Positions 11,760-22,611 of a stretch of 51,562 bases of DNA are shown in pieces (the first letter of the stretch is position 1; each line of letters opens with the position of its first letter). Below the pieces are notes generated by a model. That model did no database searches. It was not told the DNA's origin and saw nothing but the letters and a program-made list of their open reading frames with translations. Source of the stretch: Bimuria novae-zelandiae CBS 107.79. Its lineage: Eukaryota; Ascomycota; Dothideomycetes; Pleosporales; Didymosphaeriaceae. A program made the position numbers and the translations under genes. The stretch covers positions 6,942 to 58,503 of the forward strand of contig ML976704.1 in NCBI GenBank assembly GCA_010015655.1, written 5' to 3'.

Positions 11760-11847
11760 CGTGCCTCGGCAGTCAGTGCAACACGTCAGTCAATGCAACA
11801 CCCCACCATGCAACGTACCAACTTTCACGCGCCGCATCCCTACCAAT

Positions 11848-13719
11848 ATGGATCCAATCAAGGCAGCAATTACAGCAATCGAATCGCAAGAGCCAGGAGC
11901 ATCTTTTTTATATAGAAAAATTGCAAAAGAATATGGTGTTGCACTTTCTACATTGACGCGCCGGCACTAAGGCGTCACGCAGGCGCGTGCAGATACCGAC
12001 TCTACACGTCGAAATCTCAGCCTATAGCAAGAATCAGAGCTCTTACGATATATTAGAGGCCTTACTAAACGTGGCCTTCCTCCTACACGGCAAATGATAC
12101 AAAGCTTTGCCTCTACTATAGCCAAAAAGGAGGTTAGCTTATCATGGGTTGATCGCTTTGTGAGGCGCCACCCTAAATCCTTGATATCACAATGGACGAC
12201 CGGCATCGACAGCAATCGCCATAAAGCTGATTCCCTAGGCAAATATGAGGACTACTTTCAGCTTCTACAGCAAAAGATTGGCCAGTATCAGATCGAGACT
12301 CAGCATATATACAATATGGACGAAAAAGGCTGCCTGCTCGGCATCACCTCCCGCTCAAAGAGGATCTTTGATAGACCTCTGTACGAGAGCAAGGCAGTAA
12401 GGCAAGCTATTTAGGATAGTAGCCGTGAATGGATATCGATCATCGCTTGCATATGCGCCGACGGATCTGCCCTAGATCCAGCTCTAATCTATCAGGCCAC
12501 CTCTACAGATATACAATCAAGTTAGATAGAGGACCTTAACCCTTAACATTATTAAGTCTTTATCACCGTATTAGAATCTGGCTAGATAAATAATTAGATA
12601 GGCCTTGCATGGCTTTAACAGGTGTTTAATCGCCTTATAAAGTCAAAAGCTGGACGATCATATCAACTATTAATCCTCAATGGCCATGGATCTTACGTTA
12701 CTATGGATTTTATCAACTTTTGCGATCGTAATAAGATCCTGTTAGCTATCTATCCACTACATTCGACCTATACGCTGCAGCCTCTAGATGTCTACATGTT
12801 CAAGCCTCTATTAATAGCATATTTAAACGAGCTATTAGCCTTCTTACAAGATAGCCTAGAAATAGCCTCTATTACTAAAAGGGACTTCTTTAGCTTATTC
12901 TAAAAGGCCTAGGTTAGTACTATAAGGCAGCTATTAATACTTCAGGCCTTTAAGGCTACTAGCCTATTACCTCTATATCTAGAAGTTATCCTTAAGCAGT
13001 TTAACAACGATCACGTACCTAAGTAAGAATTATAAGAAAGCTTAATCTTAGTACTTAGCGCATTAGATTAGAGGAAAATCAATAGGCTTCTAAAAGCTTA
13101 TATTGATGTAGGGGCTAGTAATGTGGCTAAAAAGCTAAGTTAAACTATATACTTAATCTCTGCACGAGCACAGCTTGCAGAGCATGAAAATTAGGGCCTA
13201 TAGAAGGCCCTAACTATCTAAAAAAAACGCTTAAAGCGAGGCAGGCCTCTGCCTTTTAATTAGCCTTATAAGGATTAAGGGGGATCTATTTTTATGTTAC
13301 CCTATTACGTTTAGCGGGCACGTGATTGTCTACACGAAAAAGATGCTAAAGCGTAGTAACTATAGCTTTAAAAACGTAAGTAAGCAGAGGCACGTTAGGC
13401 TAGCTAGTAGCTTAAAATAAGGCTACTCTAAGAGAGGCGTGTTGCTTAAGTAGCTGCTAGAAATGCACGCGCAAAGTAGAGGGCTAATAAGGCTATAGAG
13501 TAACGCCTTAAGTAATAGGCCCGCAAGGCATAAAGTTAACTTTAAAAATAGATTAAAATATTTAAATTAGTAAACAAGAAGGCTTTAAAGCCTCTTAGTA
13601 AGCCTACTAAGAAAAAACAGCCTTAGCGTAAGGCTGTAGATGTTGATAAGGCCTTATCTGTTGCATCCGCCTCACAGTCGCGCAGAGGCCGAATCATTAG
13701 AACACTAAGTAGATATTAA
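11848..13719 (+). pseudogene. Transposase of pogo element B
   Basis: A frame of 624 codons opens with MDPIKAAITAIESQEPGASF at 11848, a helix-turn-helix N-terminus of psq/CENP-B type. The DDE domain shows NMDEKGC near 12315, LILNGHGSYVT near 12675 (Asp to Asn at the second catalytic position) and LQPLDVYMFKPL near 12780. The C-terminus is a basic coiled coil ending RGRIIRTLSRY before TAATAA. Stops inside are TAG/TAA. The relative at 31959-33839 has the same length and layout, which supports both ends. The N-terminal half is less decayed than the C-terminal half. Confidence 0.88.
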
Positions 13720-14016
13720 TAATCTAAGTAGCTAGCAATTATCTACAGGCCTCAGAGACCCCAAATCCAGAAAATCTCGTGATAATATTAATTATGGGTG
13801 GCTCAGCAGCTTTATGTTGCTGGCCGAGCGATCTTATTAGGGTGTTGCATTAACTAACGTGTTGCACTAACTACCAAGGCACAGTACTCCTCTACCAGAT
13901 ACCCGCGCCACTCGCCAACCCTGCGGGTTGGCGCTGCGTAGCTCAACGTAACTTCGCGGCTTAATGTAACTTTACGACGCGCTTTTTACTCTATCCTTAC
14001 TTTATAACTTATAAAA

Positions 14017-15675
14017 ATGCCTAAATTCTATAGCGAGAGTTACGAAATTAAGGAGCGCATCTTAGCTTATATCTCTAGCTTTTTTAATAGAGAAATACCT
14101 AATATTATGGCTATAGCACGCGACTAGTGCGTGCCTATTTCGCGACTTTAAGCGCGCGTTAAAGGCAGAACGAGCCGCTATGACCACACTAAGTCGAATC
14201 TACGCCTCTCGCCAGTGCAAGACAAAGCTCTAAAGTTATATATACGCCGCTGCGATAGTATTGGCATGCCTTGTCTTATGCTATAGCTAAAAGGCGCTAC
14301 CTAGTATATCCTTAACCGCGCGTATCCTGATAGTAGCGCTCTACTACTTAGTAAAGACTAGACCGCGTGGTAGCTACACTAGAATCCTAAGTGCTACTGC
14401 ATAAAGCAGAAGTTGTAGGATATTAATAAGATAGTAATAGTAATAATAGAAGCATATTCTTAGTATTTTACTAAGCTTAAGAAGGTTATTAATGCCTACG
14501 GCATCACCGCATTAGACACCTATAATATAGACGAAACTGGGTTCTGTATAGGCGTCGGCGGTAGCCAATAGATCGTTACTATAGAGTTAAATCGCCCTTA
14601 GGTTTCCGCGTTAGAGACCTCGCGCGATTATGTTACCTTAATTAAATTAATCTCTAGCGATGGCGAGGTCCTTAATCCTATGCTCGTCGTGCAGGGCGTT
14701 AATTACCTTTATTAATAGTATACTAATACTACGCTGCCTAATAATTATATAATTACTACGTTAATATCTAGCTATACTAATAATTTAATATTAATTAAGT
14801 AACTAAAGTTTTTTAAAAAACAGACGCGTGCGTGGCAGAAGGGCGTATAATAATTACTTATATTTAATAGATTTAGTAGCTATCTAACTATTAAGTTTAT
14901 TAAGTACTACGATAGGTATAATATAATACCTTTCTTGCTACCGCCTTACGCATCTCATCACCTGCAGCCTCTTAACGTTGTCTATTTTTAGCTATTAAAA
15001 AACAATTATAAAAAGGCTATAGAGATAGCTACACGTACTAGATGCACTAACTTTAATAAAGTTAAATTTCTACACGCGTATCACGGTATTAAAATAGCTA
15101 CTTTTAAACGCAGCACTATACTTAGTGCTTAAGAGAAGTTAGGCATCTTTTTATTTAATCTAGAGATTATATATATAAAGCTGCCTATAGTGCGTACGCT
15201 ATTATTATTACTTTTATCTATAGTTAATTTATTACCTATCGCTAACACGCCTATGTCGTACTAATAGTAGTATAAAAAGATATCGCGCGCTCTAGAAAGG
15301 AGCAATATTTTTAGCTATAGGCTTAAAAAGTTCCTAGAAAGCTTATAATTGCTTATTAATAGTCTCGCGCTGGCCTAGCGAGACCTCTTAGCTATTACTA
15401 TAGTGGCCTAACAGCGCTAGAAAAGGCAGGTTAAAGATACTAGGCAGGTACAGAAAAGTGGCGTAGTCACCGTAAAGGCAGCGCGACAAGCTATTGATTA
15501 TCGTGTGGAGCAGGAGGCACAAAAGGCTGCTAGACAGGCTATAAAAACGTACAAGGACGCGCACTTGTAGGCGCCATAAAGTTAGCCCCGGTAGGTGCCA
15601 TCTCTTAGAGAGATGACAGTAGATCCTGCCCTACTTGCTACACCGACGCTAGCGTATATATCGCTATATAATTAA
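14017..15675 (+). pseudogene. Transposase of pogo element C
   Basis: A 553-codon frame from MPKFYSESYEIKERILAY (14017) to a TAA at 15673. The N-terminal helix-turn-helix region is followed by a CENP-B-like segment and the DDE domain: NMDETGFCIGVGG near 14524, CDRYN-like segment near 14910, and HLQPLNVVYF near 14958. The middle is rich in TAG/TAA; the C-terminal ~70 codons are clean and basic (AARQAIKTYKD). It is a different subfamily from B: DETGF rather than DEKGC/F, and a shorter C-terminus. Confidence 0.85.
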
Positions 15676-15727
15676 AGTCTTCGCCGTCAAAATTATCCTC
15701 GAATGTTAATTCGCTATAAAAAGTGAC

Positions 15728-15790
15728 GTTGAGCCAAGAAGTTACGTTGAGCCAAGAAGTTACGTTGAGCCAAGAAGTTACGTTGAGCTG
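15728..15790 (+). repeat. 18-bp tandem repeat next to the right end of element C
   Basis: Three full units of gttgagccaagaagttac and a partial fourth lead into the terminal repeat. The left end has only one or two degenerate units (about 13940-13985). Subterminal repeats of this kind often bind the transposase. Confidence 0.85.
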
Positions 15791-15829
15791 CGCAGCGCCA
15801 ACCCGCAGGGTTGGCGAGTGGCGCGGGTA

Positions 15830-17450
15830 CGCTATTTGCTTAGCCACTAGCGACTCTAGCGCCTTGCCCAGCGTCGGAAGCAGCGAGATAGGCCAGTAGT
15901 TGTTAGTAATGGTGTAGTCCTTTCGCTTTGGCTTTTGCAGCGGCACGATCTTTGCTACCTTCTACGCCTTTAGCACCTTTCTCGTTTTAAGCAAGCGCGC
16001 GAATAGCTACGTGATTTCTTTACCTAAGACTAGCTATAGCTCTCTCTACACCCGCGCTGGCAGTCTGTCTCTCCTTAGCGCCTTATTTAGGCTTGCCCTA
16101 AATACTACTGCTTTTACCTCGTGCTTAGTAATTAGCTTATAGTGTAGTTAGTTATACGTCGTTATTATCTCCTCTTACTTGCATAGTGGCGGACTTAGAA
16201 AGAACGCCTAGAGTAACTCTCTTCTAATCTTATTATTTTCTATAGCGACGCCTCCCTCTAGGCTAGTCTTCTAGATTAGTAGCACCCTAGTAAATAAGCT
16301 ACTTACTTATAAATCTAGGTACTTAGCCGCCTTCTACACGTTATTACTATTATTAAGAAAAGCCTCCTAGTGTTGCTTATAGTGCTATTAAATTATCTAG
16401 TAGAAGAGTCTCTTTGCCCTTGTTACTGTAATACGTAGCTTTATATTCTCTCTCCCCTATTATTGCATCGCACATGCTTGGTTCCGCTAGTATGTATACG
16501 ACTTCCTTAGCGCCGTGAGGTTCTCGTTTCACTACCACTTTATGTATGGCGATGGTTGCGCCCTTAGGCAGTGCGCCTTTACTGCCTTAGTTACCTACTA
16601 CGTAAGCCGGCTCGCTATCTTGTCTATATTTTTAGATAGAAAGCCTACTTTCTTCTCGTGCTTAACTGCTTGCCTAATCTTATCCTATAGTGTATTCTTA
16701 AATAGTAGTCTCTCCTGTCTCTCTTGCCTCCCTACATTAATGCAGAAGCGCGTCTATATGGCCTAGTGGTCTAACCCGTACTCGTGCTCCTAGATTAAGC
16801 ACTTAACTAAGTCTTTAGCTAACTTAGGTATCGTAAGTATTAGGTTAATTATTAACAAGCGTCCTGCATTGCTAATAAACGTAGTTATACTTAATAGTAA
16901 GAGACTCTATAGTACTAGCTTCGCTATAAAATTAATAATTAGTCTACTTTCCTTTTAGCTTGCCGTGCTATTAATATAGCTTCCTCCCTATAGTAGGTTA
17001 TGCTAGTTAAAGTCGCTAGCAACCACCACCTCCGTATATAAGTTACATAGTTACTCTTATTACACTAGCTTGTTAATTGCCTATAGCCTATTGCTAAGCT
17101 CCTCTATGTTCTCCTCCCTAGTCCTTATCGACGAGGACAGGTCTAGGATGTATATAGACATAATAATTAGCCTCCTTTCGCATATGTGCGCCACTACAGC
17201 TGTAATATCTACTAAGTCTACCTGTAGCTACGTTGCCTTAACATCTCGCGACGCCCAGATGCACGTTTGGACCAGGTACTGTCCTTCTCGCCTGCCTTGC
17301 GGTACGAATATCGTCTAGCGTGTATTTGTGCCGTGCAGCACCACTTCTCCCTTCGCAAGAAAGTATCTAGGCTCCTAGCCTAGAATAAAATAAAAGTTAA
17401 TAAGTGCCGCGTTGTTGTGGAGCGCGTGCTACGCTTCCTTGCCCCTCTTT
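15830..17450 (-). pseudogene. LINE ORF2, 5' part: endonuclease and RT fingers
   Basis: The endonuclease shows IMSIYILDLSSS near 17150 and the motif EVVVASDFN-stop-HNLL-stop-GG at about 16978-17034 (family form GDFN-H-LWGG, stops from Trp/Arg codons). RT fingers at 15946-15830 read VPLQKPKRKDYTITNNYWPISLLPTLGKALESLVAKQIAY. Then element C interrupts, and only YLVEE (13887-13899) follows before element B. The palm with the catalytic FADD-type motif is absent. This ORF is dead from both stops and the deletion. Confidence 0.85.
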
Positions 17451-18362
17451 ATATTTGCCTAGAGGATCCAGAGCTCCCTATTTATGGCGTTGGCGCGTGG
17501 CGATCCTATCTATCTCTCTCCTGTACGCTGGGCATTCTCTATGCGACGCTTGATACGGGCCTTAGCAGTTAACGCAGCGCAGGTTAACTGTCTTGTATTA
17601 TAGGTGGCCCTCCTGCCCGCACATGTCGCACGTCTCTAGTTACATGTAGTTACGTGCTTGGTATCTAAACTATCTGCACTTAAAGCAGGCCACTAGCGTG
17701 CGCCGCTCCTTAAATAGCGACACTATAATGCTGCCTCTGCCAAACGTTACGCTATCTAACTTTAGTAGCTTCTCTGCCTCCTCTTTTGTCGCTACCTTAA
17801 TTACTACCAACGCGTGCTGTCTGCTAGGTCTTAGCCGCCCGAGCCAGCGCATCGTGCACACCTCCACCCCGTTCTCTGTGCCAAAGCGTTCCATCGCCGA
17901 CCTGCTTACCTTGCCGCTCTCCGCGTCCATCGCCAGCGCTACCTCGATCCAGTCTACCTTAACCAGGTACCATTTGGGGTCTACTAATCTTGCGCCTGGT
18001 AGTGCTGGCTTAAGCCACTCTATTGTTATCTGCCAGATCGCCGCCTCCTTATTTTTATTAACTAAGAACTTAATTACGCTCGTGCCTTCGTTCGCTCGCT
18101 ATACGCGGAATCCCTTAACTATTATACTAATAAGCCTCTCTACGCTGTCTATGCCTTGCTAGATAGCCTTCTTAGCTATCTCCGTCGTGGCTACCTTCTC
18201 CGCTGTGCTATTTCCTACTTGGCTTACGTTAATCACCAGCTGCCGCATATTATCCTTGTCTATTGTCCCTATGCTTATTATTCTTAAAACTATTATACCT
18301 GCGCCTGCTAGCGGCCCGCTAGCGGCAACTAACACCTATAACTACGTTAATAGTAGTAGTAA

Positions 18363-21300
18363 TGTACATGGACAGATATGGATATCTATTTACTCCGTTC
18401 CATTTCTCCATGGAGATCTCCAGAGATTCTCTTGGCATGCAGCTATAGTACTAGTACAATTATAGGATAGTGTCGTGCGGGGTCAAGAGCTTAATTCCAT
18501 CGCGCATATCAGACACTAAATAGGTGGATGTTCTACGTTACATGTCAGGGAAGGAGAGAAGGAACCACTGTTAAACCTACTTACCACAACTAAAAGAGGA
18601 AAAAAACAAATATAAAATAACTAAACTACTCCTCCTTAGTTTCGCCCTCCCACTCCTCTTAAAACGTTACGCTGCTATCCTCCTTACTTTTACTTAAGTT
18701 TATAATGCCGTCTTTACTAAAAATAGAATTAAGTACTGCCTCTTGCGCACCTCTCAGTTCCTGATAATAGTCCCTAATTCAAATAAGCCTACTCTTTCCC
18801 TAATAGGCAAGGCATAAGTAAGCTTCTAGTAAATGTTTAAAGAGGCTAGCACGCCCTAAGCTAAGCGTTAAACCTCTTTAAGAGAAGACTCTCTCAGGTT
18901 CGGAGCTTATAGGTGGTATAGCTAATAGTTTAATTGCCATTAATAAAAGGGTAGGGAAGCGTGCTCGAACATTCGCTCTCCGCCAGTATTGTGCCAGAAT
19001 AAGGTCTGGATCAGTAACCCGGTCCGCTTGGAGGTACTTATCAAGCTCATTCTCAACTTGAGATGGTTCGGGGAAGCGTTTAGTGTCCTCAATTTTATCA
19101 CTAATATGGGCGAACTTTCGCTTTTTAGGAGGTCGTATGATGTTTGAAGATATTTCCTGCAGTGGTTGGATCGATCCTCGGGAGCTCTGTGATGCCAATA
19201 GAAGCTCCGGGGGGTTACTTAACTGCGTCTCGTACTTATCTTTATACAGCTTCTTTACTATCTTAACACTGTGATCGGCCCAAGCGTCACCCCATTCCTT
19301 CTCTAAGTATGGTTTCTTAAGTCGAGGATTGAGCAGTATAGCAGCAGCGTATACCAGGGTATCATCAAACTTAGCGTAGTATTCTTGAGCTTTACTCCAG
19401 GCTTGTTTAATTGCAGTCTAGAAAGGAGTATCCTTTTGACTTTCTGCGTACTGTACCTTCAACTTTTCCAACTCTTCCATGATGACTTTGATAGTGGGGA
19501 CAACCTTAGTAATATTGGCAGCCAAGTGTTTATTTGGGCGAGCTTCAAGCCACTTGGTAGCTTGTTTGAACGGCTCAAGGATTGTTATTAATTTACTAAC
19601 AATGGCCCAGTCGTCAGAACCCATCCCATTCTGGAAGATAATCCAGGTAAGCGACTGCTCTGATTTCTCGTGGAGAGGTTTAACAAGTCTTCGACGAGTA
19701 AGCTCTCTATACGTAGACCTCTCGTCCTCCAAGAACTCTTCAATCGAAGCCCGCAGTCGTTGTGCTCGAACAAGTATATTGTACGTTGAATTCCACCTAT
19801 TAAAGTTAGTCGTTTTCACGTTGCCTACCTAATTAGGCGTAGGGACAGGATTTAGCTAAGGTTAGTTAGAATAGCTAGACTTACCTTGTTACGTTACTTA
19901 TTAATAATGCCAAAGGAGCTGGGCTTCGTTCCCCCCCATAGTTCTGGACACGACCGAGTCGGTTCTGAACTTTGTTAAATTGCTAGACACGGCCCGGAGA
20001 CTTGTTTATCCATCGTACAATGGTGTGAACTATGCCTACTAGACCTTTGCTCCGCCAGAGTGCTGTTTCTTCCTTTATGGTTTCTGCATTCCCAAGGGCT
20101 TCCTCGAACATCTCGAAGTCCTTACCATACAGGACTTAGGTAGTAATAAGGTTAATTATATAACTAGCGCACCGTAACCTCCGCTAGCTAGGGTTAAAGC
20201 CTAGCTCCTCTCCTAACTCTTTTAATGCGGTGTTATTCGTAGAAGCGTTATTAGTCACGAAATACCTAATTTAGTCATGGAGGTTGTACTCGTTAATAGT
20301 GCTGAGAACGTTCTTACACAGATTCTCGCCACTATGGATGTGTGCCATCTCTTTTATTAATAGTAAAGCAGTACGACAACGACCCCGACAATCAACCCAA
20401 TGGCCAGTAACACCATTTAAGGCACGCCTACGCCTCGAAGTCCAGACGTTAAACAAAATGTGTACGCGTCCTAAGCTATTGTTAATAGTCTCTTTTAACT
20501 CTTGTTTATGCAAAATATACTCCTTCAACACCTATCTACGAATTAAGTTTCGCCCAGGGATAACTTTATCTTTAATTAATGGAGTTACCCGTGAGAGAAG
20601 ACGCTAAAAGTTAGGACTATTAACTTTCTTGTATGGTATATTGTCAAGTATAACCCATTAGAGAATGTCTTTACGCAGCGTAGTTGCGTTAAACACCTCT
20701 GTAATCTGGTTATATGCTGATTGCTATTTAGGATCCGAAATATCGAGGAGTTCGAGCGCGTCGGACGTGGGGAGCTATTCGATTGGAGGTATTGCAGTCT
20801 CTTTGTTATACGTCGTTAGATAAACTGTTTTAAAGTGTGATCGTACGCCAGAAGTTCCACTCGTAATATTAAACATTGCCCTGTATCGCGAACCCTCTAG
20901 GTAACATGTATGGCATAAATAATACTTCCTACGACTTAAATGACCTTTTTTATCGTGCTAGGAAACCGTAAGAGGCACCCTAAACTTCCAGAACCATGCA
21001 CGACTTCGGGAATATTTAATAGGGGCCGTGTACCCACGAAGGGAAATATCACTCCATTTAACCCAGGAGTAGTCAAACGGCGCGTCGAAAACACTATCCG
21101 GATCACTAACAGCCTCAATGCTATCGTTATTCGTAGTTAGGTACTCAGTAGGCGCTGGAGCTTGCTCAGAGTTAAGATTAGTAAGTTGTAATCTGTCATC
21201 TTCGAAACTGGAGTCGAACGGGCGATAGACGACATGTTCTGAGTTAATTTGCGATGCTAGAATTTCATGTCGGGTCATTCGAGGTGCTCCCAAAGGCATG

Positions 21301-21567
21301 CCGAAGTCTGATTTTGAATATACTATATGGCTGTTGTTAAGAGGAGTGAACATGCACAGCTTGAGATAGGGTGAGGTTGAATCAGGGATATTGACACTAA
21401 AACCTCCGACGACCCCGCAATGTCAGGTCACTACACGTACGTCACGACTAACTTGAGTAGGTAGGTGCTATACTGCAGTTGGTTAATGTCACTTCTCTAT
21501 GGAGTTCCATGGAGTTATGGAACGGAACGGATACGGATAAAATCCATAGAAATTCTATCCGTGTACA
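18363..21567 (-). mobile_element. hAT-type DNA transposon inserted in LINE ORF1
   Basis: Imperfect inverted ends: left TGTACATGGACAG...TCCGTTCCAT..CTCCATGGA, right reverse complement TGTACACGGATAG...TCCGTTCCAT..CTCCATGGA. A hAT transposase lies on the minus strand inside. I could not find a clean 8-bp target duplication, so the exact outer ends may be off by several bases. Confidence 0.75.
18626..21353 (-). pseudogene. hAT transposase (BED finger, RNase H-like core, hATC dimerisation domain)
   Basis: N-terminus MFTPLNNSHIVYSKS at 21353, then a BED-type zinc finger near 20940-20850 (LCHTCY, later H). The catalytic domain shows NSLGRVHILFNVWTS and GVTGHWVD near 20430. The block RWNSTYNILVRAQRL lies at 19800. 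The hATC domain near 19100-18880 reads ELDKYLQ, then LLAIPPISSEPERVFS. It ends with EGETKEE and TAG at 18626. Stops and shifts separate these clean blocks, so it is inactive. The decay is lighter than in the Gypsy and D elements. Confidence 0.9.
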
Positions 21568-22187
21568 CCACTAAATAGTAGCTTAATTAAGATAGTGTCG
21601 AGCCATGCGCGCAGAGAGCTAATTATCTCTTAAAGCTCTATAATTTAGTTTTTAAAATACTACTACTCTAACTAAAACGTTACGCGGTCGCGTTAAATAT
21701 CCTTAATAATTTTATTTTAGTTTATAATAATACTACTTTACTACGCTATTATCTCCTTAAGACTCGCGATAAGCACTACTAACTAACCTAGCCTAGTATC
21801 GCTCCCTTTAGGCTCGCGTTCGCGTTCGGAGGACAGCGACACGCGCCTAGTGGGAAAGGGCGAAAGTCTATCGTGCGTCAGGCGTTGCTGCGTGCGCTCA
21901 GCCTCGCCGTTCTGCTATCGCTGCGGTACCGTGACCGCTGCTCTCGTTGCGGGGAACTACTACAGGGCTTTAAGCGCCTTAGCCATACGTCTCCTGGTTC
22001 GCTTATCTAGCGAAGGGGGTGGTGTCGATGGTTCGTAGTCGGAGTCTGACGGCGCCATCGGGGCTCTGGCACGACGTTGGGTAATCCGCACGGAACGCCT
22101 TGCAGCGGGAACTAGCTAAGCGAGCGTCCGCGGTTCCAGTAAAAGAATGTCCGAGATCAAAAACCATCGGCGCTGAGATACTGGCTA

Positions 22188-22200
22188 CACCCCCTTGTAC
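22188..22200. repeat. Target-site duplication of the LINE (5' side)
   Basis: CACCCCCTTGTAC, identical to 8520-8532. Confidence 0.8.
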
Positions 22201-22241
22201 AACCCTATGGCAGGAACGGGTCGGCCGTCCTCCCTGCTAGC
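22200..22241 (+). repeat. 42-bp inverted repeat, left of the NLR gene (S2)
   Basis: Begins CAACCCTATGGCAGGAACGG and ends CTCCCTGCTAGC. It is a perfect reverse complement of 27210-27251. A further ~18 bp inward are related (12 of 18 match). No matching direct repeats flank the pair. The left copy directly adjoins the LINE target duplication. Confidence 0.9.
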
Positions 22242-22611
22242 GTCATGAAGGTGTTCACCGGCTTCTCAAGAGCGAAGCTAACTCGGCCAAGTCGAATACA
22301 AATTCGCCGCCAGCCACTCCATGGCCTCTACGGCTCAGCCTTACTGCGCCACGTTGTGGCCTGTGCGAACTGACACACTCATGCCTCACTCAACTTTTGA
22401 TATAGCAGAGCATGCAGCCTTGCCTTACAGCATTGCGCTTTCACACGCAGTTCTTTGGTATAGCATGGTGTTCATCTTTATATATGCTTGCTTGCTAATA
22501 CCAATAGCTAGGACTCGAGTTGCCTTACTAGCCTGTTCAGCTAGGCTGCCACGTTTCAACCCGTCCAAACCCAGTTCCTACCGCTCGCACTCGTCCAGTT
22601 GATGCGAAGCC
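22242..22611. promoter_or_regulatory. Upstream region of the NLR gene
   Basis: About 370 bases between the left inverted repeat and the HET start codon. Composition is normal and not RIP-decayed. No intron or conserved box could be assigned with confidence. A 93-codon plus frame overlaps the area but has no recognisable domain. Confidence 0.4.

Larger units (their letters stand above)
10317..13884 (+). mobile_element. pogo/Fot1-type DNA transposon B, containing element A
   Basis: Terminal inverted repeats of about 44 bp: left TACCGTGC...CTCGGCAGTCAGTGCAAC (split by element A after CCGTGC) and right ...GTTGCACTAACTACCAAGGCACAGTA. Copies differ by C/T only. Both ends abut TA (10315-10316 and 13885-13886), the target duplication of the pogo group. 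The termini match those of the pogo element at 31871-34001 (TA-CCGTGTCTTGG). Without element A it is about 2.1 kb, the same size as that relative. Confidence 0.85.
13902..15827 (+). mobile_element. pogo-type DNA transposon C
   Basis: Terminal inverted repeats of about 54 bp with one mismatch: left CCCGCGCCACTCGCCAACCC..., right ...GGGTTGGCGAGTGGCGCGGG. Both ends abut TA (13900-13901, 15828-15829). Each terminal repeat holds an inner hairpin, CGCCAACC-CTGC-GGGTTGGCG style. The element sits in the LINE RT: on the far side the LINE reads VAKQIAY and on the near side YLVEE. So the insertion itself is clean. Confidence 0.88.
17450..22065 (-). pseudogene. LINE ORF1 (gag-like), split by the hAT insertion
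   Basis: Begins MAPSDSDYEPSTPPPSLDKR (ATG at about 22060), then a coiled coil LKEIIA--SSIIIN-NKIIKD down to LRAWLDTI at about 21590. After the hAT (18363-21567) it resumes near 18320 with VAASGPLAGAG and MRQLVINVSQVGN. A long clean frame 17930-17670 reads MRWLGRLRP and ALVVIKVATKEEAEKLL, then zinc knuckles CFKC, CDMCGQEGH, and CVNC...HRECP at about 17690-17520. ORF1 proteins of Tad1 LINEs coat the RNA. Stops are mostly TAG. Confidence 0.82.
8533..22187 (-). mobile_element. Tad1-clade non-LTR retrotransposon (LINE), minus strand, interrupted by four DNA transposons
   Basis: Reading from 22187 down: a short 5' region, ORF1 (coiled coil, then zinc knuckles), ORF2 with endonuclease, RT and RNase H, a ~290-bp 3' UTR, and an (AC)n tail. 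The whole is bracketed by a 13-bp direct repeat (8520-8532, 22188-22200). Inserts are hAT (18363-21567), pogo C (13902-15827), and pogo B with element A inside it (10317-13884). Removing them leaves about 5 kb of LINE, shorter than the roughly 7 kb usual for Tad1 elements because the RT palm is missing. Stops are mainly TAG/TAA (RIP), but the decay is milder than in the Gypsy elements. Confidence 0.87.

Noticed and set aside
15638..15946. 102-codon minus ORF with repeated LNVTSW
   Set aside because: It is a chimera: LINE RT residues run into the end of element C, and the repeat is the 18-bp tandem array, not a protein.
18640..21720. Apparent similarity of 18640-18760 to 21640-21760, suggesting a second hAT fragment
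   Set aside because: Only the word aaaacgttacgc and scattered bases match; 21570-21830 is better explained as the coiled-coil part of LINE ORF1.
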